DNA from: Nocardioides sp.
Lineage (GTDB): Bacteria; Actinomycetota; Actinomycetes; Propionibacteriales; Nocardioidaceae
Assembly (NCBI GenBank): GCA_021731205.1
Contig: JAKFXV010000022.1
Coordinates: forward strand, 1 to 7,956
Direction: 5' to 3'
DNA length: 7,956 bases
Shown in pieces: positions 1 to 6,461 of this stretch; positions within the stretch are counted from its first letter, which is position 1; every line of letters begins with the position of its first letter. The notes beneath the pieces are model-generated. The model was given only the letters and a program-made list of their open reading frames with translations, searched no databases and was not told the DNA's origin. Made by a program: the position numbers and the translations under genes.

Positions 1-1
1 C

Positions 2-160
2 ATGGACAACACCGTGGCGCCGATACGGCTGGCCCAGCGATCTCCCGATCGCCGGGTCCGCGAGCTCGCTCGTGACGCCGTCAGCGTGATGGCCTTCTCC
101 GCCGCCATGTCGCTCGGTCTGCTCACTGCCGTTGTCGTCGTGACCCGTCTGGTGCCCTGA
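2..160 (+). CDS. Small single-span membrane protein, unknown function (5' end uncertain)
   Basis: An open frame starts with ATG at base 2 and stops with TGA at 158-160, giving 52 residues. I do not recognise the family. The first 25 or so residues are polar and basic (RLAQRSPDRRVRELARD). They are followed by a hydrophobic stretch at about residues 28-49 (AVSVMAFSAAMSLGL, then LLTAVVVV), and the protein ends RLVP. This looks like a tail-anchored or single-span protein with its N-terminus inside the cell. The stop lies 6 nt before the rsmH start, so it is probably co-transcribed with the cluster. It occupies the place where mraZ often sits, but it has no resemblance to the C-terminus of MraZ. 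Only one base precedes the ATG, so the ribosome binding site is not visible and the frame could be the end of a longer protein. Codon use with G/C-rich third positions supports it being coding. Confidence 0.55.
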   Translation: MDNTVAPIRLAQRSPDRRVRELARDAVSVMAFSAAMSLGLLTAVVVVTRLVP

Positions 161-166
161 CCGGTC

Positions 167-1153
167 GTGCCGATGACTTCCCCCCCACCGGCCCCACCGA
201 CTCCCGCCGTGCCGTCGGGTCACGATCCGGTCCTGGTGCATCGCATCGTGGATCTGCTCACGCCGGCCCTGCGGCGACCGGACGCGGTGCTGCTCGACGC
301 CACCTTGGGGTTGGGCGGACATAGCGAGGCGGTGCTGCGGGCCTTCCCGTCCGCCTCGGTCGTGGGCATCGACCGCGACCCGGCTGCTCTCGACGTCGCC
401 CGGCAACGACTGGCCGCCTACGAAGACCGCTTCACGGCAAGCCATGCCACCTACGATCGACTGGCCGACGTGCTCAACGGGCTGGGGCGCTCGCACGTCG
501 ACGCGGTCCTGTTCGACCTCGGGGTCTCGTCGATGCAGCTGGACCGGGTCGATCGGGGGTTCGCCTACCGGGTCGATGGGCCCCTCGACATGCGCATGGA
601 CCCGTCGGCCGGTCCCACCGCTGCGGACGTACTCAACAACTATCCGGTCGCCGACCTGATCCGCGTCCTGCGTGAGTACGGCGAGGAGCGGTTCGCGCGG
701 CGTATCGCCGATGCCGTGGTGCGCGGCCGTGCCCAGGAGCCCTTCTCGTCGTCGGCGCGCCTGGTCGAGCTGATCTACGCCGCGATCCCGGCTCCGGCCC
801 GGCGAACCGGTGGCCATCCCGCCAAGCGCACCTTCCAGGCCCTCCGGATGGAGGTCAACGACGAACTGGGCGGCTTGCGCCGCGCGCTGCCGGCGGCCCT
901 CGCCTCGGTGAACGTGGGCGGGCGCGTGGTTGTGGAGTCCTACCACTCCCTCGAGGACCGGCTCGTCAAACGAGCGTTCGTGGAGGCCACTCGCCTCGAC
1001 GTGCCACCCGAACTGCCGTTCGTGCCCAGCGGCAGCGAGCCACCCTTCCGGTTGCTGACTCGCGGTGGCGAGCAAGCCGACGCGGTCGAAGTGGCCAAGA
1101 ATCCGCGCTCCTCCTCGGTCCGGCTGCGCGCGGTCGAACGGCAGCGCCCATGA
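167..1153 (+). CDS. rsmH: 16S rRNA (cytosine(1402)-N(4))-methyltransferase RsmH (MraW)
   Basis: This is the SAM-dependent enzyme that N4-methylates C1402 of 16S rRNA in the small-subunit decoding centre; it acts in the cytoplasm. With a GTG start the protein is 328 residues, normal for the family. Visible motifs in order are HDPVL (19-23), the SAM-binding loop DATLGLGGHS (44-53), GIDRDP (67-72), the core FDLGVSS (116-122) followed by RGFAYRVDGPLDMRMD (130-145), HPAKRTFQALRMEVNDEL (217-234), ESYHSLEDR (257-265) and the C-terminal SSSVRLRAVER. The start is uncertain. GTG 167, ATG 173 and GTG 209 are all in frame, none has a good Shine-Dalgarno sequence, and the first 17 or so residues are a low-complexity Pro-rich lead. 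The stop overlaps the next gene as ATGA, implying coupled translation. Its position at the head of the cluster is the usual one. Confidence 0.97.
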   Translation: MPMTSPPPAPPTPAVPSGHDPVLVHRIVDLLTPALRRPDAVLLDATLGLGGHSEAVLRAFPSASVVGIDRDPAALDVARQRLAAYEDRFTASHATYDRLADVLNGLGRSHVDAVLFDLGVSSMQLDRVDRGFAYRVDGPLDMRMDPSAGPTAADVLNNYPVADLIRVLREYGEERFARRIADAVVRGRAQEPFSSSARLVELIYAAIPAPARRTGGHPAKRTFQALRMEVNDELGGLRRALPAALASVNVGGRVVVESYHSLEDRLVKRAFVEATRLDVPPELPFVPSGSEPPFRLLTRGGEQADAVEVAKNPRSSSVRLRAVERQRP

Positions 1154-1653
1154 GCCAACTCAGCGCGAGCAGCGTGATCGGTGGGCTGTCGGGCCGCGTC
1201 GGGGAACAAGCGGTTCGGCGGGCCAGGCTCACCGTTCCGACCCGAGTCCAGGTGCCCTCCCCCCGCTTTCCCTTCGTCACGCTGATCACGATGATCCTCG
1301 TCGGCGGGGTCGTGGGACTGTTGCTGTTCAACACCTCTATGCAGCAGGCCTCCTTCGCAGCGAATGCCCTCGAACGGCAGGCCACGGCACTTTCTGAACG
1401 CCAGCAGACCCTCGAGATGGAACTGGAGGAGCTGCGCGATCCGCAACGCCTTGCCCAGACCGCTCGCGCGCAGGGCATGGTGCCGGTCTCGCGACCCGCG
1501 TTCTTGCGTTTGAAGGACGGCAAGATCGTCGGTGACCCCGCTCCCGCCTCGGCCGCCGATCAGCTCACCATCGAGGCCCCGCCGGCGCCTCGACCGCCAG
1601 CGGCATTCCCCGAGCCCATCGTGCGCGAACGCACGCCCACACCGACGAACTGA
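1150..1653 (+). CDS. ftsL: FtsL-like cell division protein (septum formation initiator family)
   Basis: This is a 167-residue bitopic membrane protein placed between rsmH and ftsI, the standard position of FtsL. It has a cytoplasmic N-terminus of about 40 residues with many Arg, then one membrane span at about 41-60 (PFVTLITMILVGGVVGLLLF). A predicted coiled coil at about 61-97 follows (ALERQATALSERQQTLEMEL). The DivIC/FtsL signature comes next, as LRDPQRLAQTARAQGMVPV (95-113), then PAFLRLKDGKIVGDP. FtsL is known to pair with a second coiled-coil divisome protein and to control septal synthase activity; that role is inferred here from family and context. The C-terminal 35 or so residues are a Pro/Ala-rich tail without recognisable fold. 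The ATG overlaps the rsmH stop by 4 nt, and no strong ribosome binding site precedes it, so translation is probably coupled. Sequence conservation in this family is low, so the name rests largely on position and architecture. Confidence 0.9.
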   Translation: MSQLSASSVIGGLSGRVGEQAVRRARLTVPTRVQVPSPRFPFVTLITMILVGGVVGLLLFNTSMQQASFAANALERQATALSERQQTLEMELEELRDPQRLAQTARAQGMVPVSRPAFLRLKDGKIVGDPAPASAADQLTIEAPPAPRPPAAFPEPIVRERTPTPTN

Positions 1654-1660
1654 GAGGAGA
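1653..1660 (+). promoter_or_regulatory. Shine-Dalgarno sequence for ftsI
   Basis: The purine run AGAGGAGA, with core AGGAG at 1655-1659, lies 4 nt before GTG 1664. It decides the ftsI start in favour of GTG 1664. The in-frame upstream ATG at 1532 would overlap ftsL by 122 nt and lacks such a site. Confidence 0.75.
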
Positions 1661-1663
1661 CCC

Positions 1664-3448
1664 GTGCCCACGCTCAGCCCCCCGCGGCAACAGCGTCCGT
1701 TGACCACGGCGCTCGTCGGACGTCGCGGGAGGCCGCATCGCCGGCTGTGGGTCGGGTTCGTCATCATCGCCATGGTGTTGTCGTTGTACGGCGGCCGGCT
1801 GTTGCAACTGCAAGGCGTCGACCCGGGCGCGTACGCCGCGCGGGCGGCCGCAGAGAGCCGGGTCACCGTTCCCTTGCCCGCACGGCGAGGCGAGATCTTG
1901 GACCGTTTCGGCGAACCGTTGGCCACGTCGGTCGACGGTCTGGCGATCGCGGCCGACCCGGCCCTGACCAAGGCCGACGCGCCCGAGCTCGCCACCTTGT
2001 TCGCCACTCGGCTCAACGTCGACTACTTCACCGTGCTCGAACGCCTGCGCGGAGCGGGGCGATTCGCGTTCGTGGCGCGTCAGGTCCCGGCCACCTTGGC
2101 CAACGACGTGGTGCGCGAGGCAAAGGAGGCGGGCTACGTCGGGATCTATACCGAGGTCGATCCGGTGCGCGACTATCCCGCCCACGACGTAGCGGCGAAC
2201 GTCGTGGGTTTCATGGGCCAGGACCAGGCCTACGGTGGCCTCGAGCTCGCGTTCAACGACTGGCTCTCGGGCACCAACGGTGAGGAGGAGTTCGTCCTGG
2301 TCTCCGGGGGCAACCGGCTGCCGCTCGGCGAGTCCAGCCTCACCGAGCCCCTGGACGGCAAGGACCTGACTCTCACGATCGACCGCGACCTGCAGTGGTA
2401 CACCCAGCGGGTCCTGCGCAGCAGCGTGCTCGACGCGCGTGCCGACTCGGGGATCGCTGTGATCATGGACACTCGCACCGGTGAGGTGTTGTCGTTCGCG
2501 GACTATCCCACGTTCGACGCCGCCGCGCCGGATCTCTCCCCGGCGCGTGACCGGGGTTCTCGCGGGCTGAGCAACGTCTACGAGCCCGGCTCGGTGCAGA
2601 AGGTGCTGACCCTGGCGGCGCTGCTCGATGCCCGCAAAGTCAGTCCGCGGACCAAGATCCGCGTGCCGGGCACGCTCACCCGCAGCGACCGGGTGCTCAA
2701 CGACTGGTGGGATCACGGTTCGTTGCGACTCACCATGGCCGGCGTGATCGCCAAGTCGTCCAATATCGGCACGGTGCTCGCCGCCGACCAGCTGACCGGC
2801 GCGCAGCTCCGGCGGTACCTCCTTCGCTTCGGTTTGGGCACCCGATCCGGCTCGGGAGTCTGGAAGGAGTCCAGCGGCATCCTTCCGAGCCGTCCCGAGT
2901 GGACCCAGCTGACGAAGGATCGAATCGCGTTCGGGCAGTCGGTTTCGGTCAACGCTCTCCAGATGGCCGCGGCGGTCAACACCATCGCCAACGGCGGCGT
3001 ACGAGTCGAGCCGAGCCTGGTCCGAGGCACGGCCACGACCGACGCAGGGAGCACCGTCGGGACCGGCGTTGCGGGTTCCCAGCGGGTCGTCAGCGCGCGT
3101 GCAGCGACTCAGGCTGCCAAGGTCATGGAGCGCGTCTTGGACCCGGTGGCAGGGGTGGCGCCCGGAGCCGCCGTTCCGGGGTATCGCGTCGCCGGAAAGA
3201 CCGGCACGGCGCAACGCGTGGCCAACGGCACCTACGCCGGCAATGGCACGGTCGTGTCGTTCGCCGGCTTCGCCCCCGCAGACGATCCGCGTTTCACGGT
3301 GTACGTCGTGCTCAATCGACCGCGCACGGCCGGTGGTGGTGGCTCACTGGCCGGACCGGTGTTCTCGAAGCTGATGAGCCACGTGCTGCTGCGCTACGGC
3401 GTGCCTCCGACGGGGACGCCGGCGTCCCGGCTACCCGTCGAGTGGTAG
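1664..3448 (+). CDS. ftsI: Division-specific transpeptidase FtsI (PBP3, class B penicillin-binding protein)
   Basis: This septal peptidoglycan DD-transpeptidase is anchored in the membrane with its catalytic domain outside. From GTG 1664 it has 594 residues, typical for actinobacterial FtsI/PbpB. A short basic cytoplasmic segment (RRGRPHRR) precedes one membrane span at about 28-47. The PBP dimerisation domain starts near residue 55 and carries RRGEILDRFGEPLA (74-87). The transpeptidase domain shows all three active-site motifs: S310-V-Q-K313 (within YEPGSVQK), S365-S-N367 (within AKSSNIGT) and K512-T-G514 (within AGKTGTAQ). The catalytic nucleophile is Ser310. There are no C-terminal PASTA repeats; the protein ends shortly after the transpeptidase fold with RLPVEW. 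It starts 10 nt after the ftsL-like gene behind a clear AGGAG site. FtsI works in the divisome with the FtsL complex and with FtsW, which usually lies further down this cluster and is outside the window. Confidence 0.97.
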   Translation: MPTLSPPRQQRPLTTALVGRRGRPHRRLWVGFVIIAMVLSLYGGRLLQLQGVDPGAYAARAAAESRVTVPLPARRGEILDRFGEPLATSVDGLAIAADPALTKADAPELATLFATRLNVDYFTVLERLRGAGRFAFVARQVPATLANDVVREAKEAGYVGIYTEVDPVRDYPAHDVAANVVGFMGQDQAYGGLELAFNDWLSGTNGEEEFVLVSGGNRLPLGESSLTEPLDGKDLTLTIDRDLQWYTQRVLRSSVLDARADSGIAVIMDTRTGEVLSFADYPTFDAAAPDLSPARDRGSRGLSNVYEPGSVQKVLTLAALLDARKVSPRTKIRVPGTLTRSDRVLNDWWDHGSLRLTMAGVIAKSSNIGTVLAADQLTGAQLRRYLLRFGLGTRSGSGVWKESSGILPSRPEWTQLTKDRIAFGQSVSVNALQMAAAVNTIANGGVRVEPSLVRGTATTDAGSTVGTGVAGSQRVVSARAATQAAKVMERVLDPVAGVAPGAAVPGYRVAGKTGTAQRVANGTYAGNGTVVSFAGFAPADDPRFTVYVVLNRPRTAGGGGSLAGPVFSKLMSHVLLRYGVPPTGTPASRLPVEW

Positions 3449-3470
3449 GTCGCCGACGGTGCCCGAGCGA

Positions 3471-3483
3471 TAGCCTCGCTTCC
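3471..3483 (+). promoter_or_regulatory. Candidate leaderless promoter (-10 element) of murE
   Basis: The 35-nt gap between ftsI and murE contains TAGCCT at 3471-3476, matching the actinobacterial -10 consensus TANNNT. Its last T is 7-8 nt before GTG 3484, so transcription would be expected to begin at about 3483-3484, on the start codon itself. The absence of any Shine-Dalgarno sequence before murE fits a leaderless message. No good -35 element is visible about 17 nt upstream. The call is inferred from the motif and its spacing only. Confidence 0.45.
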
Positions 3484-5028
3484 GTGATCGACCCAGGGGA
3501 CGAGCTGGTCCGGCCCCGCGAGACACCATCGTCGACGGTGGGCGACCTTGCGTCGTGGCTGGCGGCCCGCGGCCTTGCGCCTCGCGTGCTCGGTGACCCG
3601 GGTGTGGAGATCAGTGGACTCTCGCTCTCGTCGCTTCGAATCCGGCCGGGCGACCTCTACGCCGCGGTGCCGGGCAGCCAGGTGCACGGCGCCGAGTACG
3701 CCGAAGAGGCTCTCGCGGCAGGCGCCCGTGCCGTGTTCACCGACGAGCCCGGCGCTGACCTGCTCCCCGCCGCGACCACGGGGATCGTCGTGCAGCGACC
3801 GCGGGCCGTCCTGGGCCTGCTCAGCGCCCGGGTCTACGGCGACCCCGCACACAGTCTGCGGCTGATCGGCGTCACCGGCACTCAGGGCAAGACGACGACC
3901 ACGTGGCTCGCGCAGGGCGCGCTGAGCGCCGCGAGTGTCCCATCGGCCGTCGTGGGCACGGTCGGCACCCGGATCCGTGACGTGGATGTGAAGACGGCGC
4001 TCACCACCCCGGAGGCACCTGATCTGCATGCCCTGTTCGCTGTCATGCGTGAGCAGGGTGTCGAGGTATGCCTGATGGAGGTGTCGAGCCACGCGCTCGT
4101 GCTCGGCCGGGTCGACGGCGTGATCTTCGATCTTGCGGTGTTCACCAATCTGGGGCGAGATCACCTGGACTTCCATCGCGACATCGAGGCGTACTTCGCT
4201 GCCAAGGCGTCGCTGTTCACGTCGGCTCACGCGCGCCGCGGACTGGTCAATCTGGACGACCCTTACGGCCGGCGCCTGGCCGCAGAAGCAGCGATCCCGA
4301 TCCGCACGTTCTCGTCCGATCCGGCACGCGCGACCGACGGTTCGGACCTCGCCGACTGGCAGACGCTTTCCTGCTCGTACTCCCCAGACGGCACTGTGGC
4401 TGTCGTGAGGGCACCCGACGGTGTCGAGTTCGACCTGGAGGTATCGCTGCCGGGCAGATACAACCTGGCGAACGCGGTGGCGGGCATCGCGGCGTGTGGC
4501 GAGATCGGAGAGGATCCCGTGCGGGTTGCGTCCGGGTTACGCACGTGCGCGGGAGTCCCGGGCCGGATGGAGTGGATCACCGCTCACGCAGACGGGTCAG
4601 GGGTCGTCGTCGACTACGCCCACAAGCCCGACGCGCTACGGGCGGCGTTGGAATCCCTGCGCGAACGAACGCCGGCCAGGCTGATCGTCGTGCTCGGCGC
4701 CGGGGGCGACCGCGACCAGGGCAAGCGCCCGCTGATGGGTGCAGTTGCCGCGGAGCTTGCGGATCTCGTGGTGCTGACCGATGACAATCCGCGCACCGAG
4801 GATCCGGCCGAGATCAGGGCCGCCATCCGCTCGGGAATCGCGCCCGGAACGGTCGAGGTGCACGAGGTCGCCGATCGTCGGGCCGCGATCGCGACGGCGA
4901 TCGCCCTGGCGCGCTCGGGTGATGTCGTGCTGATCGCGGGCAAGGGGCATGAGACCGGCCAGGAGGTAGCCGGGGCCGTGCTGCCCTTCGACGACCGGTC
5001 CGTCGCGCGGGAGGTGCTCGGCCGATGA
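3484..5028 (+). CDS. murE: UDP-MurNAc-tripeptide synthetase MurE (meso-diaminopimelate adding)
   Basis: This cytoplasmic ATP-dependent ligase adds the third residue to UDP-MurNAc-L-Ala-D-Glu. From GTG 3484 it has 514 residues. The N-terminal UDP-substrate domain covers about residues 30-115 (with RPGDLYAAVPGSQVHGAEYA). The central ATPase domain has the P-loop TGTQGKTT (131-138, Lys136), then TTPEAPDL, MEVSSHAL, FTNLGRDHLDFH, and YFAAK with Lys241 in the place of the carbamylated lysine. The C-terminal domain has DYAHKPDAL and the specificity motif D434-N-P-R437. In characterised MurE enzymes DNPR marks meso-diaminopimelate rather than lysine. The frame stays open far upstream inside ftsI. I chose GTG 3484 because it follows the ftsI stop, keeps the N-terminal RP.ETP segment seen in actinobacterial MurE, and sits right behind a TANNNT box; GTG 3538 is a weaker alternative. 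The stop overlaps murF as ATGA. One TTA leucine codon occurs at 4537-4539. Confidence 0.97.
   Translation: MIDPGDELVRPRETPSSTVGDLASWLAARGLAPRVLGDPGVEISGLSLSSLRIRPGDLYAAVPGSQVHGAEYAEEALAAGARAVFTDEPGADLLPAATTGIVVQRPRAVLGLLSARVYGDPAHSLRLIGVTGTQGKTTTTWLAQGALSAASVPSAVVGTVGTRIRDVDVKTALTTPEAPDLHALFAVMREQGVEVCLMEVSSHALVLGRVDGVIFDLAVFTNLGRDHLDFHRDIEAYFAAKASLFTSAHARRGLVNLDDPYGRRLAAEAAIPIRTFSSDPARATDGSDLADWQTLSCSYSPDGTVAVVRAPDGVEFDLEVSLPGRYNLANAVAGIAACGEIGEDPVRVASGLRTCAGVPGRMEWITAHADGSGVVVDYAHKPDALRAALESLRERTPARLIVVLGAGGDRDQGKRPLMGAVAAELADLVVLTDDNPRTEDPAEIRAAIRSGIAPGTVEVHEVADRRAAIATAIALARSGDVVLIAGKGHETGQEVAGAVLPFDDRSVAREVLGR
5009..5015 (+). promoter_or_regulatory. Shine-Dalgarno sequence for murF
   Basis: GGGAGGT lies inside the last codons of murE, 9 nt before ATG 5025. 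It supports the murF start that overlaps the murE stop. Confidence 0.7.
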
Positions 5029-6461
5029 CGCCACTGCGACTGTCCGCCCTCGCAGAGATGATCGGGGCAGAGTTGATCGGGGCCGAGATGATCGGGGCAG
5101 AACCGATCCACCGCGCCGAGGACATGCAGGAGATCTGGGTCACGGCACCCGCCGCGGTCGACAGCCGACAGGTGGAGGCCGGCGGGGTGTTCGTGGCTCT
5201 GCCCGGCAGCCGGGCTCACGGGCTCGACTTCGCCGATTCCGCCGCCCGGCGGGGAGCGGTAGCGGTCCTCGCTGCGCAGCCGATCGACGTGTTGCCCACG
5301 CTCGTGGTCGCCGACCCCGTGGCAGCCCTCGGACGTTGGGCGCAAGCGTGTGTCGCGGCCCTGCCTACGCTGCGAGTGCTCGCGTTGACCGGATCCCAAG
5401 GCAAGACCGGCACCAAGGACTTCCTTGCGGCGATCGTCGCGATGCAGGGATCGACCGTTGCTACCGCGGGCAACCACAACAACGAGCTCGGTGTGCCGTT
5501 GACGATGCTGCGCGCGACCGCCGACACGACCTACCTCGTCCTCGAGATGGGGGCTCGTGCGTCGGGGGACATCCGCTACCTGTGCGGGTTGGCGTCGCCC
5601 GAGGTCGGCGCCGTACTCAACGTCGGCGTGGCCCATCTAGGCGAGTTCGGCACGCAGGCCGCCATCGCGGCCGCGAAGGGTGAGCTCATCGACGCGCTCC
5701 CCGCAACGGGGGTGGCCGTGCTCAATGCCGACGACCCGTTCACGGTCGCGATGCGCTCGCGTACCGGTGCCCGGGTGCTCACCTTCGGCGAGGCCGGCCA
5801 GGTGCAGGCCCGCGCCGAGTCGGCAGACGAGTTCGGGCGGCCGTCCTTCGAGATCGGGTACGCCGGACAGTGGCGGCCGGTGAGCCTGTCCGGGCTGGGC
5901 CGACATCACGTGGCGAACGCCTGCGCCGCGGCAGCCATGGCGCTGGCCGTCGGGATCGACCTGACCACGATCGCGACGGCGCTGACCAACTTCCGCTCAC
6001 CGGCGCGCTGGCGGATGGAGCTTTCCGAGCGAGCCGACGGGCTGGTCGTCATCAACGACGCCTACAACGCCAACCCGGCATCGATGGAAGCCGCCATCCA
6101 CACGCTGGCCGGAATCGGGGCGCGGACGGGGCGCCGTACCGTCGCCGTACTAGGAGAGATGCGTGAGCTCGGCGCGGAGTCGAACCAACTGCATCGAGCC
6201 GTTGGAGTCACGGCCGCCGCCGCCGGCGTCGACGTGCTCGTGAGTGTCGGCGCGGAGGCCGCCGCGATCATCGAGGGTGCGCGCTCGGTGGTCGGCTGGC
6301 AGGGCACGATCGTGCCCACCGCGGGTCGCGACGAAGCGCTCGAATGGGTGCGACACAATGTTTCGGCCACCGATGTCGTCGTGGTCAAGGCCTCGCGTGG
6401 GGTTGCGCTGGAGCACCTCGTGGCGGGCCTGATGAACGCCGGGGAGGGGGACCAGCGGTGA
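5025..6461 (+). CDS. murF: UDP-MurNAc-tripeptide--D-alanyl-D-alanine ligase MurF
   Basis: MurF attaches the D-Ala-D-Ala dipeptide to the UDP-MurNAc-tripeptide and completes the cytoplasmic pentapeptide precursor. It has 478 residues, normal for the family. The N-terminal domain contains [20 protein letters not shown] (45-64), the usual DSR...GD/GxFVAL substrate-binding region. The ATPase domain has the P-loop [11 protein letters not shown] (122-132, Lys127), then [34 protein letters not shown] and VLNADDPF. The C-terminal domain begins near SPARWRMEL and contains [12 protein letters not shown]. The residue after GKT in the P-loop is Gly where Thr or Ser is common; the essential Gly-Lys-Thr is intact. 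Residues 11-25 are three copies of an E-(M/L)-I-G-A unit, an apparent tandem expansion at the end of the first helix. The gene overlaps murE (ATGA) and mraY (GTGA) by 4 nt each and has a good ribosome binding site. Confidence 0.97.
   Translation: MTPLRLSALAEMIGAELIGAEMIGAEPIHRAEDMQEIWVTAPAAVDSRQVEAGGVFVALPGSRAHGLDFADSAARRGAVAVLAAQPIDVLPTLVVADPVAALGRWAQACVAALPTLRVLALTGSQGKTGTKDFLAAIVAMQGSTVATAGNHNNELGVPLTMLRATADTTYLVLEMGARASGDIRYLCGLASPEVGAVLNVGVAHLGEFGTQAAIAAAKGELIDALPATGVAVLNADDPFTVAMRSRTGARVLTFGEAGQVQARAESADEFGRPSFEIGYAGQWRPVSLSGLGRHHVANACAAAAMALAVGIDLTTIATALTNFRSPARWRMELSERADGLVVINDAYNANPASMEAAIHTLAGIGARTGRRTVAVLGEMRELGAESNQLHRAVGVTAAAAGVDVLVSVGAEAAAIIEGARSVVGWQGTIVPTAGRDEALEWVRHNVSATDVVVVKASRGVALEHLVAGLMNAGEGDQR
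5055..5108 (+). repeat. 15-nt tandem repeat inside the murF N-terminus
   Basis: Three in-frame 15-nt units lie at 5055-5069, 5070-5084 and 5085-5099. A degenerate fourth unit, GAACCGATC, follows at 5100-5108. Units one and three are identical (GAGATGATCGGGGCA); unit two differs at A/T in the second codon and at the last base. They encode [15 protein letters not shown] and then EPI. Because the unit length is a multiple of three, gain or loss of copies would keep the murF frame. Confidence 0.9.
6441..6450 (+). promoter_or_regulatory. Shine-Dalgarno sequence for mraY
   Basis: GGGGAGGGGG near the end of murF has a GGAGG core at 6443-6447, about 10 nt before GTG 6458. It supports the GTG start overlapping the murF stop, rather than an upstream in-frame ATG at 6344 inside murF. 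Confidence 0.7.

Noticed and set aside
2..160. C-terminus of MraZ
   Set aside because: The sequence is a basic segment plus a membrane span, unlike the soluble AbrB-like MraZ.
1532..1663. Upstream in-frame extension of ftsI from ATG 1532 (44 more residues)
   Set aside because: It lies over the ftsL-like gene in another frame, has low-complexity Arg/Pro composition and no ribosome binding site; GTG 1664 has AGGAG and gives the normal length.
1565..3214. Long minus-strand open frame (549 codons) opposite ftsI
   Set aside because: Antisense shadow of a high-GC gene; no recognisable domain and fully overlapped by ftsI with all its motifs.
3465..3481. Short inverted repeat (AGCGA / TCGCT, 5-nt loop) between ftsI and murE as a terminator
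   Set aside because: The stem is only 5 bp plus one wobble pair and no T tract follows; it sits over the putative -10 box and is probably chance.
2707..3483. Upstream open extension of the murE frame inside ftsI
   Set aside because: The translation is Arg-rich shadow sequence of ftsI with no family motifs; MurE homology begins after 3484.
6344..6457. Upstream in-frame extension of mraY inside murF
   Set aside because: No membrane or family character; GTG 6458 has a strong ribosome binding site and gives the standard length.
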